This document shows positions 1-8,120 of a DNA stretch of 64,000 bases, one piece after another (position 1 is the first letter of the stretch; each line of letters opens with the position of its first letter). Location: assembly GCF_017086405.1 (NCBI RefSeq), contig NZ_CP070973.1, forward strand, positions 3,442,739 through 3,506,738. Reading direction: 5' to 3'. Position numbers and translations under genes: made by a program. The DNA comes from Mycobacterium gordonae. Its GTDB lineage: Bacteria; Actinomycetota; Actinomycetes; Mycobacteriales; Mycobacteriaceae. The notes beneath the pieces are model-generated. The model saw only the letters and a program-made list of their open reading frames with translations. It was not told the DNA's origin and searched no databases.

Positions 1-411
1 CTGACCCCGATAGACCAGTCGGCGGTCGCCGTCGAATACGAACGTGTCGGGTGTGCAGGCTGCGGAAAACTCGCGTGCAACGTTCTGGCTCTCGTCGTAG
101 AGGTACGGAAAGGTCCAGCCCTGGCGCTGCGCCTCGGCGACCATCTGGTCGGGTCCGTCCTGCGGGTAGGTTGTGACGTCATTGCTGGAGATGGCGACCA
201 TGGGCACCCCTTTGTCGATCAAATCCCGTCCGAGTTCGGCGAGACCGGCAGCCACATGCTGCACGTAGGGGCAGTGATTGCAGATGAAGGTGACGACCAG
301 TGCCGGGCCGGTCAGATCGTCGAGGCTGACGGTAGCCCCGGTCGCGGGTTCGGGCAGAGCGAACGCCGGTGCGGGCGTGCCGAGTTCGAGCATTGTCGAT
401 TCGATGGCCAT
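1..411 (-). CDS. Thioredoxin-fold (AhpC/TSA or TlpA-like) protein, C-terminus cut by window edge
   Basis: The reverse-strand frame opens at an ATG giving MAIESTMLELGTPAPAF and runs off the left edge after about 137 residues. The N-terminal segment ending in PAPAF is typical of redoxin-family proteins. A CNHCPYVQH motif about 45 residues in supplies a CxxC redox pair followed by Pro-Tyr, seen in cytosolic thioredoxin-like peroxiredoxins. Likely role: thiol-disulfide or peroxide chemistry in the cytoplasm, since no signal peptide is visible. It lies 37 bp downstream of the DUF3253 gene on the same strand, so the two may be cotranscribed. The family is fairly sure; the substrate is unknown and the C-terminus is outside the window. 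Confidence 0.8.
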   Translation of the reverse strand, partial: MAIESTMLELGTPAPAFALPEPATGATVSLDDLTGPALVVTFICNHCPYVQHVAAGLAELGRDLIDKGVPMVAISSNDVTTYPQDGPDQMVAEAQRQGWTFPYLYDESQNVAREFSAACTPDTFVFDGDRRLVYRGQ

Positions 412-448
412 GCCCGCCAGCGTACGTCCGTCGTGCCCGGAGGTGTGC

Positions 449-790
449 TTAACGCCTGGCAGTCCGGATGCGAACGGGGCCACGCCAGTCGGAGTCCGGG
501 TCGAGCACGTTGCCCCGTTGCGTGATTTCCACCTGGCCGGTCTTGGCGAGGTTCCGGGCGATCGCGCGCGCCTCATCCAGCAATTCACGCCACTTCGGCC
601 CGCCGATCACCCGGGCTGCGTCTGAAGGGCAGGTGCTGCTGTCCGGGCCCCGTAGCTCGGAGAGGGCAAGGATGGCAGCTTGCAGCCGTTGGGTGAGCGG
701 TCCTCCGCCCAGCGCTATCTCGGCATGGTGTGAACCCCGGCGTTGGGCGCCAACGGCTCGGCTGAGTTCGGCACGCAACTTCGCAGCCAC
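449..790 (-). CDS. DUF3253 domain protein
   Basis: A 113-residue protein. The C-terminal 70 residues match the DUF3253 pattern as I know it: RGPDSSTCPSDAARVIG, then WRELL, then an AR..A..G.VEITQRG stretch, ending in a DPDSDWRGPVRIR motif. DUF3253 is a small winged-helix-like domain of unknown function found in actinobacteria and proteobacteria; the Cys-Pro-Ser-Asp and GxxVDP blocks are its hallmarks. No membrane segment or signal peptide. It lies upstream of the thioredoxin-fold gene on the same strand. The biochemical role is unknown; only the family call is supported. Confidence 0.75.
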   Translation of the reverse strand: MAAKLRAELSRAVGAQRRGSHHAEIALGGGPLTQRLQAAILALSELRGPDSSTCPSDAARVIGGPKWRELLDEARAIARNLAKTGQVEITQRGNVLDPDSDWRGPVRIRTARR

Positions 791-846
791 ATCCGCCAGT
801 CAAGACCAGCGTGGCCGTCTTGGCCAGAAGACACCGCGATGCCTCG

Positions 847-1068
847 TCAGGCTTCGGCGGCGCCCTCGATCACGCTTACTCGCACGGCCTGAGGCCCTTT
901 GGGTCCCTGGCTGATCTCGAATTCGACCCGCTGATTGTCCTCAAGCGAGCGGAAACCACTGCCTTGTATCTCGGAGTGATGCACAAATAGATCTCTCGCA
1001 CCGCCATCCGGGGCGATGAACCCGAAGCCTTTTTCGCTGTTGAACCATTTGACAGTTCCCTGTGTCAT
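847..1068 (-). CDS. Cold-shock domain protein (CspA-like)
   Basis: A 73-residue single cold-shock domain. [18 protein letters not shown] contains RNP1 (KGFGFI) and the DLFVHHSEI segment contains RNP2, so it should bind single-stranded RNA/DNA as an RNA chaperone. Length and C-terminal PKGPQA match mycobacterial CspA. I take the ATG at 1068 rather than an in-frame upstream start at 1113 because the domain starts exactly here and the extra residues are not family-like. The 115 bp upstream, back to the end of the 45-residue basic protein, could form a leader, as is common for csp genes, but I did not resolve a structure. Confidence 0.93.
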   Translation of the reverse strand: MTQGTVKWFNSEKGFGFIAPDGGARDLFVHHSEIQGSGFRSLEDNQRVEFEISQGPKGPQAVRVSVIEGAAEA

Positions 1069-1183
1069 AGCAGCTTCTCTCTTCTCGGATGAAGTTAGCG
1101 CACACGCCCGCACATCGACTCAACGGCTAGCCGTGAAATTTCCGAAGCGCCTGGTGTCGATTACAAACTCGGAAAGCGTTGAA

Positions 1184-1321
1184 TCAGTGCTTCTTCTTGG
1201 GTTGCAGCAAAGACTCGGTCTGCGATACTTCGGAGGCCTTGGAGCGCTTGTCGGCGCGCTTCTCCTTCAGAGATTTGCCGGACTTCTTGGTCATGGTCTG
1301 TCGGGGAGATTTGTCGGACAT
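1184..1321 (-). CDS. Small Lys/Arg-rich protein (45 aa), unknown function
   Basis: A short frame starting MSDKSPRQTMTKKSGKSLKE and ending in PKKKH. It has about eleven Lys and several Arg in 45 residues and no hydrophobic segment. An AAAGGGG stretch about seven bases before the ATG is a credible ribosome binding site and picks this start over in-frame upstream ones, whose extra residues look like noncoding translation. It resembles short basic proteins seen in many mycobacterial genomes, but I cannot give a function; nucleic-acid binding is a guess from composition. It lies just upstream of the cold-shock gene on the same strand. Confidence 0.6.
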   Translation of the reverse strand: MSDKSPRQTMTKKSGKSLKEKRADKRSKASEVSQTESLLQPKKKH

Positions 1322-1581
1322 CGCGACCCCTTTGCTGTGGGGGCCTGTGTCGGTCCCGGTGAGCTGAGTGTACGCCCAGCCGGGCGTCTGTGTGTGGCGT
1401 GCTGCGTGCGGATGGTGAGAAACCGGCGCGGCCCTGCCGACCTCGGCCCGCCGTCGAAGAAAAAGGGATACTGCAAGTAGCTGATGGGTTGGACGAGTTC
1501 TTACTGGCAAATGCTGAAGAATGATCAGCGATCATTGGCGAACTACGTTGCCACGCGTAGCGCACCGCTGGGGAGAAGGCG

Positions 1582-2058
1582 CTACCCCCGTTCGTTATTG
1601 TCCATCTCTTCGGCGTCGCGCATCAACAAACTCTCCACCGTGGACGCATTGTTCGGGCCGGCTGCCGTCATCATGATGGTGTGCGCTTCGTCCGGGTCGG
1701 CATTCGGAGAAACGACCAGGAGCACAATCTTATTGCGATTGAGTCCGATAATTTCGATGGTGTTGACCGGCTGGCGATGATATCCATCGAGCCGCACCAT
1801 GCGCCCGCCCGTGGCGAATTTCGCCGGCGCCGTCGCCCACTCGTCGACGTGGTAGATCACCCGCGAGATCGGGCCGAGGCGAACGGACAAGACAGACAAC
1901 AGATCTGGGAGTTCCTCGGTGAGAGTGCCGGTGCGCGGCTGCCAGGCGCCATCGACGTGCCCGCTCAGAGGTGCCTTGGGTTTGAGGCGCAAACGCGGCG
2001 TGCGTTCGGGCGGGGTGTGTCGGCTGCCGGCGTCTGTCTGGGCGTTGTTCAGCGTCAT
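1582..2058 (-). CDS. DUF5994 family protein
   Basis: 158 residues. The core has the pattern RLRLKPKAPLSGHVDGAWQP, then L..ELP.L...L..RLG.ISRVIYH..EW, then RMVRLDGY and NTIEIIGLNRNKIVLLVVSP. This is characteristic of DUF5994, a soluble family common in mycobacteria. No signal peptide, membrane helix or catalytic motif can be named. It has an acidic tail (EEMDNNERG). It is transcribed leftward, away from the ParA-like gene. Function unknown. Confidence 0.7.
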   Translation of the reverse strand: MTLNNAQTDAGSRHTPPERTPRLRLKPKAPLSGHVDGAWQPRTGTLTEELPDLLSVLSVRLGPISRVIYHVDEWATAPAKFATGGRMVRLDGYHRQPVNTIEIIGLNRNKIVLLVVSPNADPDEAHTIMMTAAGPNNASTVESLLMRDAEEMDNNERG

Positions 2059-2460
2059 TGCGACGCTCCCGTCTTGACCGCGAGACCGGCCAGATCCTTC
2101 GAACCGGCAACGACATGACTTTGACTAGTCACGCGCGAGTTATCGCCGATCGTTCCCACCCTACCCGGTATTGCCCGAGAAATAACCGGGCTTTTACCAG
2201 CGGAGCCCGTGCACGTTGGTCCGTCTCGGCGCGCAGCCGAGGTTGTGTCCGCCGTTGTCAGGATCCGGGGACGGCGTGATTGCACGTGCCGACGGCGGAC
2301 CGCCGGGCGCTGAGCGTGGCTATGCTTGCGGAGCGCCGGACACCGCCCGCGAGCGGGCCTGCTGAGCGTTGCGGCGCTTGTCGACCTGCGGGCTCACCGA
2401 CGACCGGCATGGCTCGGCCGTTGTTGCTGGCGAGAGTTACGGGAAGGTGAGGCGAGACTG
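2059..2460. other. Divergent intergenic region, about 400 bp, with one hairpin
   Basis: This region separates the leftward DUF5994 gene from the rightward ParA-like gene and should hold both promoters. Small open frames here have no recognisable composition or partner and I do not call them. The only structure seen is an imperfect inverted repeat: CCCGGTATT at 2164-2172 against AATAACCGGG at 2181-2190, followed by CTTTT. Confidence 0.5.
2164..2195 (+). terminator. Hairpin followed by T-run (terminator or operator)
   Basis: The CCCGG arms pair with a one-base bulge around an 8-base loop, followed by CTTTT. It sits between two divergent genes, where a terminator is not expected, so it could equally be a palindromic protein-binding site. 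Confidence 0.3.
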
Positions 2461-3252
2461 TTGGCAGCCGTGTCGGCCGTGGTGCTCTCCGGTAAGGGCG
2501 GAACAGCCAAGACGTTATGGCAGATGATGCTGGCCGGTGAGGCCTCGCGGCTGAGCATCCCAACGCTGCTGGTCGACGCGGATCCCGAGCGGAATCTGTC
2601 CAATCACTTCGGAGTGTCGCAGCACTCGACCGGCTTGGGTTCGGTGCTGGAGGATGCCGGCATCAACTTCTGGGGCGATCCGGGTACGGCCGCCAAACGG
2701 CTCGACGAGGAGATCATCGATACCAAGTGGCCGAACGTCGAGTTGCTGCCGGCCGGAGCATCGTTGACCCGAGTCGCCGGGATCGGTGTCTCGGACACCG
2801 GTCTGTTGCGCGGCATCTTCACGGCGGCCGGCGTGTTCGACCGTTATGAACTTGTTCTGATCGACACCGGGGGCCGCACCGGCTCGCTCGAGGCGCTCGC
2901 CATGCATCTGGCCGATGTGGCGTATGCGCCGATCGCGCCGACGGGCGACGCGGTACGCAAGGCCATCGAGGCGCGCAACAGGGTCGAACGCATCCAGCGC
3001 ACTCATCCCCTTAAGTGGTGTGGGGTCGTACTGTCCGGCTTCGACATCCGCAACGGCATCGAACAGGCGATCCGGGAAACCGTGTACCAGGAGTTCGGCG
3101 AGGAGGTACGTGCCGAGGTCCCCCGGCGCGCCATCGTCAACGAGGTCTTCCAACTCGGAGACCGGCTGGGCGACCGCCACGAATTGGTCGCGCGTCAGCT
3201 TGCGCCCATCTTTCGCCGGTTCCTGGAAGAGGACCTGCTGGGTCGGCGATGA
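2461..3252 (+). CDS. ParA/MinD-like ATPase
   Basis: About 263 residues. The N-terminus has a deviant Walker A, SGKGGTAKT, followed by LLVDADPERNLS (Walker A', switch I region) and later LVLIDTGGR (Walker B). These define the ParA/MinD/Soj P-loop family, which forms nucleotide-dependent dimers that position DNA or protein cargo. I chose the TTG at 2461 because GGAAGGTGAG at 2441-2450 precedes it and the ATPase fold begins immediately; an in-frame ATG at 2326 would add 45 non-family residues, and GTG 2470 is the alternative. No ParB neighbour is present, so this is probably an orphan ParA rather than a partition system. The next gene follows after 30 bp. Confidence 0.8.
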   Translation: MAAVSAVVLSGKGGTAKTLWQMMLAGEASRLSIPTLLVDADPERNLSNHFGVSQHSTGLGSVLEDAGINFWGDPGTAAKRLDEEIIDTKWPNVELLPAGASLTRVAGIGVSDTGLLRGIFTAAGVFDRYELVLIDTGGRTGSLEALAMHLADVAYAPIAPTGDAVRKAIEARNRVERIQRTHPLKWCGVVLSGFDIRNGIEQAIRETVYQEFGEEVRAEVPRRAIVNEVFQLGDRLGDRHELVARQLAPIFRRFLEEDLLGRR

Positions 3253-3282
3253 TTTCCCGGCCATCCCGGGGTCGGTAGTGGT

Positions 3283-3858
3283 ATGCGCTCTTTGATCATC
3301 ACGCAGAGCATCACCCTCGACGGCTCGATCGAGATGTTGGGTGACTGGTTCAATCCGGAGGCACACGACGACGAACTGGCGGCTGAGCTGCGCCGCCAAG
3401 ACGAGACCGCCGACGCGCTGCTGGTGGGCAGGCGCACCTTCGAGGATTTTCGTAGCTACTGGCCTTATCAGGCCGACGATCCCACCGGCGTCGCCGACTA
3501 CATCAACAACGTCGCCAAGTACGTCGTGTCCTCGACGATCACCAACCCCATATGGAGCAACTCGACGGTCTTGTCCGGCGATCCTGTAGAGCAGGTGCGG
3601 ACGCTCAAGGCGGCGCCGGGCGGCGACATCGTGGCCACCGGCAGCATCACGCTGTGTCACAGCCTGATAGCCGCGGGACTGGTCGACGAATACCGGCTGT
3701 TCCTCTACCCGTGCGTCCAGGGCGGCGGTCGGCGGCTATTTCCCGACGGGACAACCCTTTCCGGATTCACCCCGGCGGCCCCACCGATGTCGTTTCCCGG
3801 CGGTGTGACGCTGGTTAGTTGGGCCGCTCCGAAGCCATCGGCCCATCGGGGAGAGTGA
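3283..3858 (+). CDS. RibD C-terminal/DHFR-like reductase family protein
   Basis: 191 residues. MRSLIITQSITLDGSIEM, then DALLVGRRTFEDF, then YVVSSTITNPIWSNSTVL, then DIVATGSITLCHSLIAAGLVDEYRLFLYPCVQGGG follow the signature order of the RibD_C / YwjB-YyaP family of NAD(P)H-binding reductases. Substrates are generally unknown. No signal peptide. It lies 30 bp after the ParA-like gene and is probably cotranscribed with it. Its last 44 bases overlap the 3' end of the convergent SGNH hydrolase gene. Confidence 0.85.
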   Translation: MRSLIITQSITLDGSIEMLGDWFNPEAHDDELAAELRRQDETADALLVGRRTFEDFRSYWPYQADDPTGVADYINNVAKYVVSSTITNPIWSNSTVLSGDPVEQVRTLKAAPGGDIVATGSITLCHSLIAAGLVDEYRLFLYPCVQGGGRRLFPDGTTLSGFTPAAPPMSFPGGVTLVSWAAPKPSAHRGE

Positions 3859-4732
3859 GCTCGCCCGCGAGCGCGCTCCCTACTGCTCCGGCACCTAACG
3901 CGTTGGGGTGCAGGGGAGCAGCGAGATGTGAGAGCTCGAATCCTTCGATATACCGGTCGCCGGCAGCGGCGCACATGTCGTGTCCCGCCGACACCGGTCG
4001 GGTGTCGAAGAAGTCGACTTTCAATCTGGTGGCCAATATCCGCTGCTGATCGTCGATCTCGTCCACCTTGGCCTGGAAATAGTCGGCATCTAGAGGGTTG
4101 ATCGGCTGTTGTCCGAAGCATCCACCGCGACGTATGTAGGTCGCGTAGCCGACGAGCACGATGCGGGCTCCTGGCGCCTTGGACCGCACCGCGTCAATCA
4201 TGGCTTCCCACACGGAGATCTGAGTGCCGATAGCCGCGCTGAACCGATCGGTGCCGCCCGGGACGAAATCAGCGAAGCAGGGCGGTTGCGCCAGCGAATT
4301 CCGGCGGCATCGTGCCGCGCTGCCGGCCAGATCCACGTCGTTGCCGCCGATCGTGATGGTGATCAACTCGGTGTCGGCAGTGACCGCGTCGATCTGCCTG
4401 GGCACCTTGCCGCCGCTGGTTGACTGTTCTCGATCAGTGATATCCGCAGTGGTGGCACCGCTACAGCTGACGTCGACGAAACTAGTGGCGCCGATTTTGC
4501 GGGCCAGCACCGCCGGATAATCGTTCGTCGATTTGAAGCACCCCGGGGGGTTGGCCGCGTCGGGTACGAGTGGCGCCGCGGCGGCCGAGTCGCCGAGGGC
4601 GACATACTTCACGCCCGGGCGGACGGTTTCGACGCCCTTGGGTGCTGATGCTGCGCAGACCGCGATCAACGCGACCAGTGCGGCGGCTGCGCAGGACGAT
4701 GCCTTCCGTCGCCATCGGAACGATTCGCTCAT
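3815..4732 (-). CDS. Secreted SGNH/GDSL-type hydrolase
   Basis: 305 residues. A basic N-terminus followed by a hydrophobic Ala-rich stretch (about residues 12-30) is a signal peptide. The SGNH blocks are present: VALGDSAAAAPL (block I Ser), SCSGATT (block II Gly), TIGGNDVD (block III Asn) and PLHPNALG (block V, His of the triad). It should be an exported esterase or lipase acting in the cell envelope or medium. Block I reads GDSAAAA rather than the commoner GDSYxxG. The 3' end overlaps the convergent RibD-like gene by 44 bp. Confidence 0.88.
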   Translation of the reverse strand: MSESFRWRRKASSCAAAALVALIAVCAASAPKGVETVRPGVKYVALGDSAAAAPLVPDAANPPGCFKSTNDYPAVLARKIGATSFVDVSCSGATTADITDREQSTSGGKVPRQIDAVTADTELITITIGGNDVDLAGSAARCRRNSLAQPPCFADFVPGGTDRFSAAIGTQISVWEAMIDAVRSKAPGARIVLVGYATYIRRGGCFGQQPINPLDADYFQAKVDEIDDQQRILATRLKVDFFDTRPVSAGHDMCAAAGDRYIEGFELSHLAAPLHPNALGAGAVGSALAGELTLPDGPMASERPN

Positions 4733-5281
4733 TTCACGCCAGGGTAGCGAAGCGACGCCCCGCCGCTGACCGCTCGGGAGGAGGCACTCGCCGATGGCGC
4801 GGCAACGTACACCCGCGTCGTCAGCAGGGCGGGTAGGGCCGGTATATGTGCATTCTCGTGGCGACGGCTAATACGAAGGTGTCTCGTCGACGAACAGGTC
4901 AGATCCACTGAACGTCGTGCCGGTAATGCCTCGCGTACATATTGACGAATTTGTGCAACCAATAGTCATACGACTGTCCCAGAAATAATTTCACGATCCT
5001 ATCGAGTAGACTCGAGCGGCCCGGCTGCACGTCGGCTGCACTCTGATCGCTGCAGCTCAGATCGTTTTTTGGTCTGTCGAATGGAACGCTCACCACAAGC
5101 CGGGCCCGTCCGTCCGAGGCTTGATAATTTGTTGGCGCGTGCTGTTGAAACTCGCGCCGCTCTGTGGCAGCCTCACTGTCCGTGATGCAATCGTTATAAG
5201 CAGTTGGCGGGAATCAGCTTAAGCCTGAGATAAGACAGTTATGTGACCGTTATGAGACCGTGATCAAACGAAGGACCGTGC
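4733..5281. other. Intergenic region, about 550 bp, upstream of the PE-cellulase gene
   Basis: Roughly 4840-5070 is visibly more AT-rich than the flanking genes. A 65-residue minus-strand frame (4899-5096, containing KLFLGQSYDYWLHKF) has no recognised relative and no good ribosome binding site; I treat it as unproven. The 3' end carries direct repeats described separately and should contain the promoter of the PE gene. Confidence 0.4.
5238..5259 (+). repeat. 11-bp tandem direct repeat before the PE-cellulase gene
   Basis: GTTATGTGACC is followed immediately by GTTATGAGACC (10 of 11 identical), then by the weaker GTGATCAAACG at 5260-5270. An 11-bp period places the repeats on one face of the helix, as OmpR/PhoB-type response regulators require. 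It ends about 22 bp before the ATG, partly over the ribosome binding region. Confidence 0.45.
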
Positions 5282-7324
5282 ATGTCTTACGTGATAGCCA
5301 CCCCGGAAGCACTGGCTGCGGCGGTGACCGATATCGCCGGAATCGGATCGACCCTCCACGCGGCGAATGCCGCGGCGGCGGTTCCGACCACCAACATCCT
5401 GGCTGCCGCCGCCGACGAGGTGTCAATGACCATCGCCTCGTTGTTCGGCGGGCACGCCCTGGACTATCAGCGCCTGAGCGCCGGGGTGGCGTCGTTGCAG
5501 TCGCAGTTCCTGGATGGCCTCATGGCCGGCGCGCAGCGTTATGCGGGAGCCGAGCTGGTCAACGGTTCGCTGCTGCGCGGCATCGCTGAACGCTTGCTCG
5601 GCGGCCAGCTGCCTGGCAGCGGCGGCTCGGGTCAGGCGGCCGCCAGCGCCGAGGCGACCGGTGCAACGACCGCGCAGACGAGTACCGCCGCGGCGAGAAC
5701 GACCACCACCAGCGGTGCCACCGCCGCCACGTCCAGCGCCGCGTCCACCGCAGCGATCGAGACAACCGGTTCGACGACTGCACCTGGCAGTGCGACCGGG
5801 ACGGGGATTCGGGCGACCTACGCCACCACGTCGCAATGGAACAGTGGGTTCGTCGCCAACTACACGATCACCAACACCGGGACGACGCCGCTGACGAACT
5901 GGCAGCTGCGATTCAATCTGCCGGCAGGCGAATCGGTTGCGAACCTGTGGAACGGACAGGTCACGCAGTCCGGTACGCAATACACCGTCACCCCGCAGAG
6001 CTACAACACCACCATCGCCCCCGGCGACTCCGTCACCGTCGGCTTCCAGGGCGCACAGACCGGGACGTACTCGCCGCCGACGAACGTGACGATCGACGGC
6101 CAGCCGGTCATCGGCGGTCAGACTCCGCCAGTCACCACTCCGCCGGTGACGACCCCTCCGGCCACCCCGCCGGTGACCACCCCGCCGGTCACCACGCCTC
6201 CTGTCACGACACCGCCGGTCACGACGCCGCCGGCCAGCTCCGGCGGGCTGAGCGCGGTGTATACGGCCACGTCGCAGTGGAACAGCGGTTTCAACGGCAA
6301 CTACACGCTGACGAATTCGGGCACCACGCCACTGACCAACTGGAACCTCCAATTCGATCTTCCGGCAAATGAATCGATCACCAACCTGTGGAACGGGCAG
6401 GTCACTCACACCGGATCGCACTACACCGTGACGCCGGCGAGCTATAACGGCACCATCGCGCCCGGCGGGTCGGTCAATGTCGGCTTCCAGGCCTCGCAGA
6501 CAGGCTCCTACTCAGCACCGACCAACTTGCTGGTCAACGGTCAACCGGTAACCGGCGGGTCCACCACGCCGATCCCGCCGACGACCACCCCGCCAACGAC
6601 CACCCCGCCGACGACCACCCCGCCGACGACCACCCCGCCGACTGGGGGCACCGTCATCTCCACCCAGTACGGAACAACGACGCTGGGCAACTCCTACATC
6701 GTGCAGAACAATGCCTGGAACAACCCCGGCGGGCAGGCAATCACCGTGAGCCAGACCGGATTCACCATCACCACCGAAAACGGCTCCGCCCCCACCAACG
6801 GTGCCCCGCTGGGCTATCCGTCGATCTACACGGGTTGGCACTACGGCACCGGTTCACCCGGCACGATCCTGCCGATACAGGTAGGCCAGATCCAGACGGC
6901 GACCAGCAGCATCACCTACACCTATCCCACCAGTGGGGTGTACAACGCCTCCTACGACATCTGGCTCAATCCCACGCCCATCACTACGGGTGTCAACCAG
7001 CAGGAGGTGATGATCTGGTTCAACCATCAGGGACCCATCCAGCCGGTCGGTTCCGTGGTGGGCAGCGCGACCATCGACGGCCACAACTTCGCGGTGTGGA
7101 AGGGCAGCAACGGCCAGAACAACGTGGTCTCCTACGTCGCCAACTCGCCGATCACCACCTGGAACAGTTTCGACGTGATGGGCTTCATCGACAACACCCA
7201 GACCTGGGTGCCGGTCACCGATTCGTGGTACCTGACCAGCATTCAGGCCGGCTTCGAGCCGTGGAGCGGCAGCGTCGGTGCGGGCGTCAGCTCATTCTCG
7301 GCCAGCATCAACGGCCACAATTGA
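5282..7324 (+). CDS. PE-family protein with two CBM2 modules and a GH12 cellulase domain
   Basis: 680 residues. Residues 1-95 are a PE domain (MSYVIATPEALAAAVTDIAG, with the type VII secretion motif YAGAE at 87-91). An Ala/Thr-rich linker follows, then a carbohydrate-binding module of CBM2 type (about 175-278; SQWNSGF, NLWNGQV, TIAPGDSV). Next come a Pro-Thr-Val linker, a second CBM2 (about 322-427), a TTTPP linker, and a GH12 endoglucanase domain (about 457-680) with candidate nucleophile E575 in QEVMIW and acid/base E659 in GFEPWSG. It is probably exported by an ESX system and hydrolyses beta-1,4-glucan. From memory, M. tuberculosis carries PE10 and the split genes celA2a/celA2b (Rv1089-Rv1090), which look like a broken version of this architecture; here it is intact. 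AAGGA precedes the ATG. Confidence 0.9.
   Translation: MSYVIATPEALAAAVTDIAGIGSTLHAANAAAAVPTTNILAAAADEVSMTIASLFGGHALDYQRLSAGVASLQSQFLDGLMAGAQRYAGAELVNGSLLRGIAERLLGGQLPGSGGSGQAAASAEATGATTAQTSTAAARTTTTSGATAATSSAASTAAIETTGSTTAPGSATGTGIRATYATTSQWNSGFVANYTITNTGTTPLTNWQLRFNLPAGESVANLWNGQVTQSGTQYTVTPQSYNTTIAPGDSVTVGFQGAQTGTYSPPTNVTIDGQPVIGGQTPPVTTPPVTTPPATPPVTTPPVTTPPVTTPPVTTPPASSGGLSAVYTATSQWNSGFNGNYTLTNSGTTPLTNWNLQFDLPANESITNLWNGQVTHTGSHYTVTPASYNGTIAPGGSVNVGFQASQTGSYSAPTNLLVNGQPVTGGSTTPIPPTTTPPTTTPPTTTPPTTTPPTGGTVISTQYGTTTLGNSYIVQNNAWNNPGGQAITVSQTGFTITTENGSAPTNGAPLGYPSIYTGWHYGTGSPGTILPIQVGQIQTATSSITYTYPTSGVYNASYDIWLNPTPITTGVNQQEVMIWFNHQGPIQPVGSVVGSATIDGHNFAVWKGSNGQNNVVSYVANSPITTWNSFDVMGFIDNTQTWVPVTDSWYLTSIQAGFEPWSGSVGAGVSSFSASINGHN
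6121..6240 (+). repeat. Coding tandem repeat: Pro/Thr/Val linker 1 of the PE-cellulase
   Basis: Repeats of the unit encoding TPPVT join the first and second CBM2 modules. This is low-complexity DNA and is likely length-variable between strains. Confidence 0.8.
6565..6645 (+). repeat. Coding tandem repeat: TTTPP linker 2 of the PE-cellulase
   Basis: Near-perfect copies of a 15-bp unit encoding PTTTP connect the second CBM2 to the catalytic GH12 domain. Flexible Pro-Thr linkers are typical of secreted cellulases. Confidence 0.8.
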
Positions 7325-7354
7325 GCGACGGATGCCAAGTGACAGGAGTTTCGA

Positions 7355-8050
7355 TCAGTTCGCCGGAGCCGGGGTCATCGATCCGATGAAGTACGTTTCG
7401 CGCCCGGTCGGATACCCGCCGCCGTTGGTGGCGATGTGGACGTGGTCGTAATGATTGGCGGTCTCGTTGCCCAAGTCGGCGGTCCAGCTTCCCGAGGCGG
7501 GGCCCAGGTAGATCTTCTGCCGCCAGATCACGTGATCGATTCCCCAGCGCTTGGCATTGGCGAGGGCCAACCCGGCGATCTGATTGCCCAGGGCGATGCC
7601 CTCGGGGCTGTCGTGGTCGGGAATCATGACATCGATCGCCAGACCGCTCGGGTGCCACCGCAACGCGTCCTGGCGGAAGCCGCCGATGGTCTTGATCTCC
7701 GGAAACAGCAGCTCGATGACGCGGGCCGCCCAGATGGTCTTCACCTGCAGCCCACCCTCCGGGGCGATGCCGGCAGGTAACGCCATCTGGAAGTCCTGGG
7801 CCATCACCGGCGCGTTGCCGGCCAACATCGCCACCTCCGCCGCACTGGCGAATTGCGGCGCCGCGACCGACGGCGCCGATGTCTGGCTTGTCGGCGGCGG
7901 CGCTGCGGCCGAGGGGCTGTCGGCGCAGCAGGGGGTGGTGTGTTTGGTGTCCTGGGCGTAGATCATCCCCCCGGCCAGCACCAGAGAGACCGCGATTGCC
8001 AACCAGCGGCCCCAGCCTTTCGCTTCGGCGTCCTTGCCCACCTGGAGCAC
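7355..8050 (-). CDS. Membrane-anchored VldE/ARB-07466-like (M15-like fold) cell-wall protein
   Basis: 231 residues. One hydrophobic segment at about 14-32 is a signal anchor or signal peptide, followed by a Pro/Ala/Ser-rich spacer to about residue 70. The C-terminal domain contains GGFRQDALRWHPSGLAIDVM and, later, ANHYDHVHIATNGGGYPTG. The spaced His/Asp and HxDHVHI motifs resemble the zinc ligands of D-Ala-D-Ala peptidase/VanY folds, and the whole pattern matches a conserved mycobacterial family I recall near gabD2 in M. tuberculosis (Rv1728c). Likely periplasmic, acting on or binding peptidoglycan; enzymatic activity is inferred only. It lies 70 bp downstream of gabD2 on the same strand. Confidence 0.7.
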   Translation of the reverse strand: MLQVGKDAEAKGWGRWLAIAVSLVLAGGMIYAQDTKHTTPCCADSPSAAAPPPTSQTSAPSVAAPQFASAAEVAMLAGNAPVMAQDFQMALPAGIAPEGGLQVKTIWAARVIELLFPEIKTIGGFRQDALRWHPSGLAIDVMIPDHDSPEGIALGNQIAGLALANAKRWGIDHVIWRQKIYLGPASGSWTADLGNETANHYDHVHIATNGGGYPTGRETYFIGSMTPAPAN

Positions 8051-8120
8051 TCTAGTGTCGTGTGGGGCGGATGTGGCGCGCTTCGCCGGGTTGTCGCCGT
8101 TTCCGGGGCTCAGTCACGGC

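Noticed and set aside
2055..2285. 76-codon minus-strand frame overlapping the DUF5994 start by ATGA
   Set aside because: The overlap looks operon-like, but the residues show no family and the frame covers the hairpin; not supportable.
2515..3660. Long minus-strand open frame (381 codons) over the ParA and RibD-like genes
   Set aside because: It is antisense to two clear genes and its translation matches no family; GC-rich shadow frame.
5423..6421. 332-codon minus-strand frame over the PE-cellulase
   Set aside because: Arg/Gly-rich translation from reverse-complemented Thr/Pro codons; no start signal.
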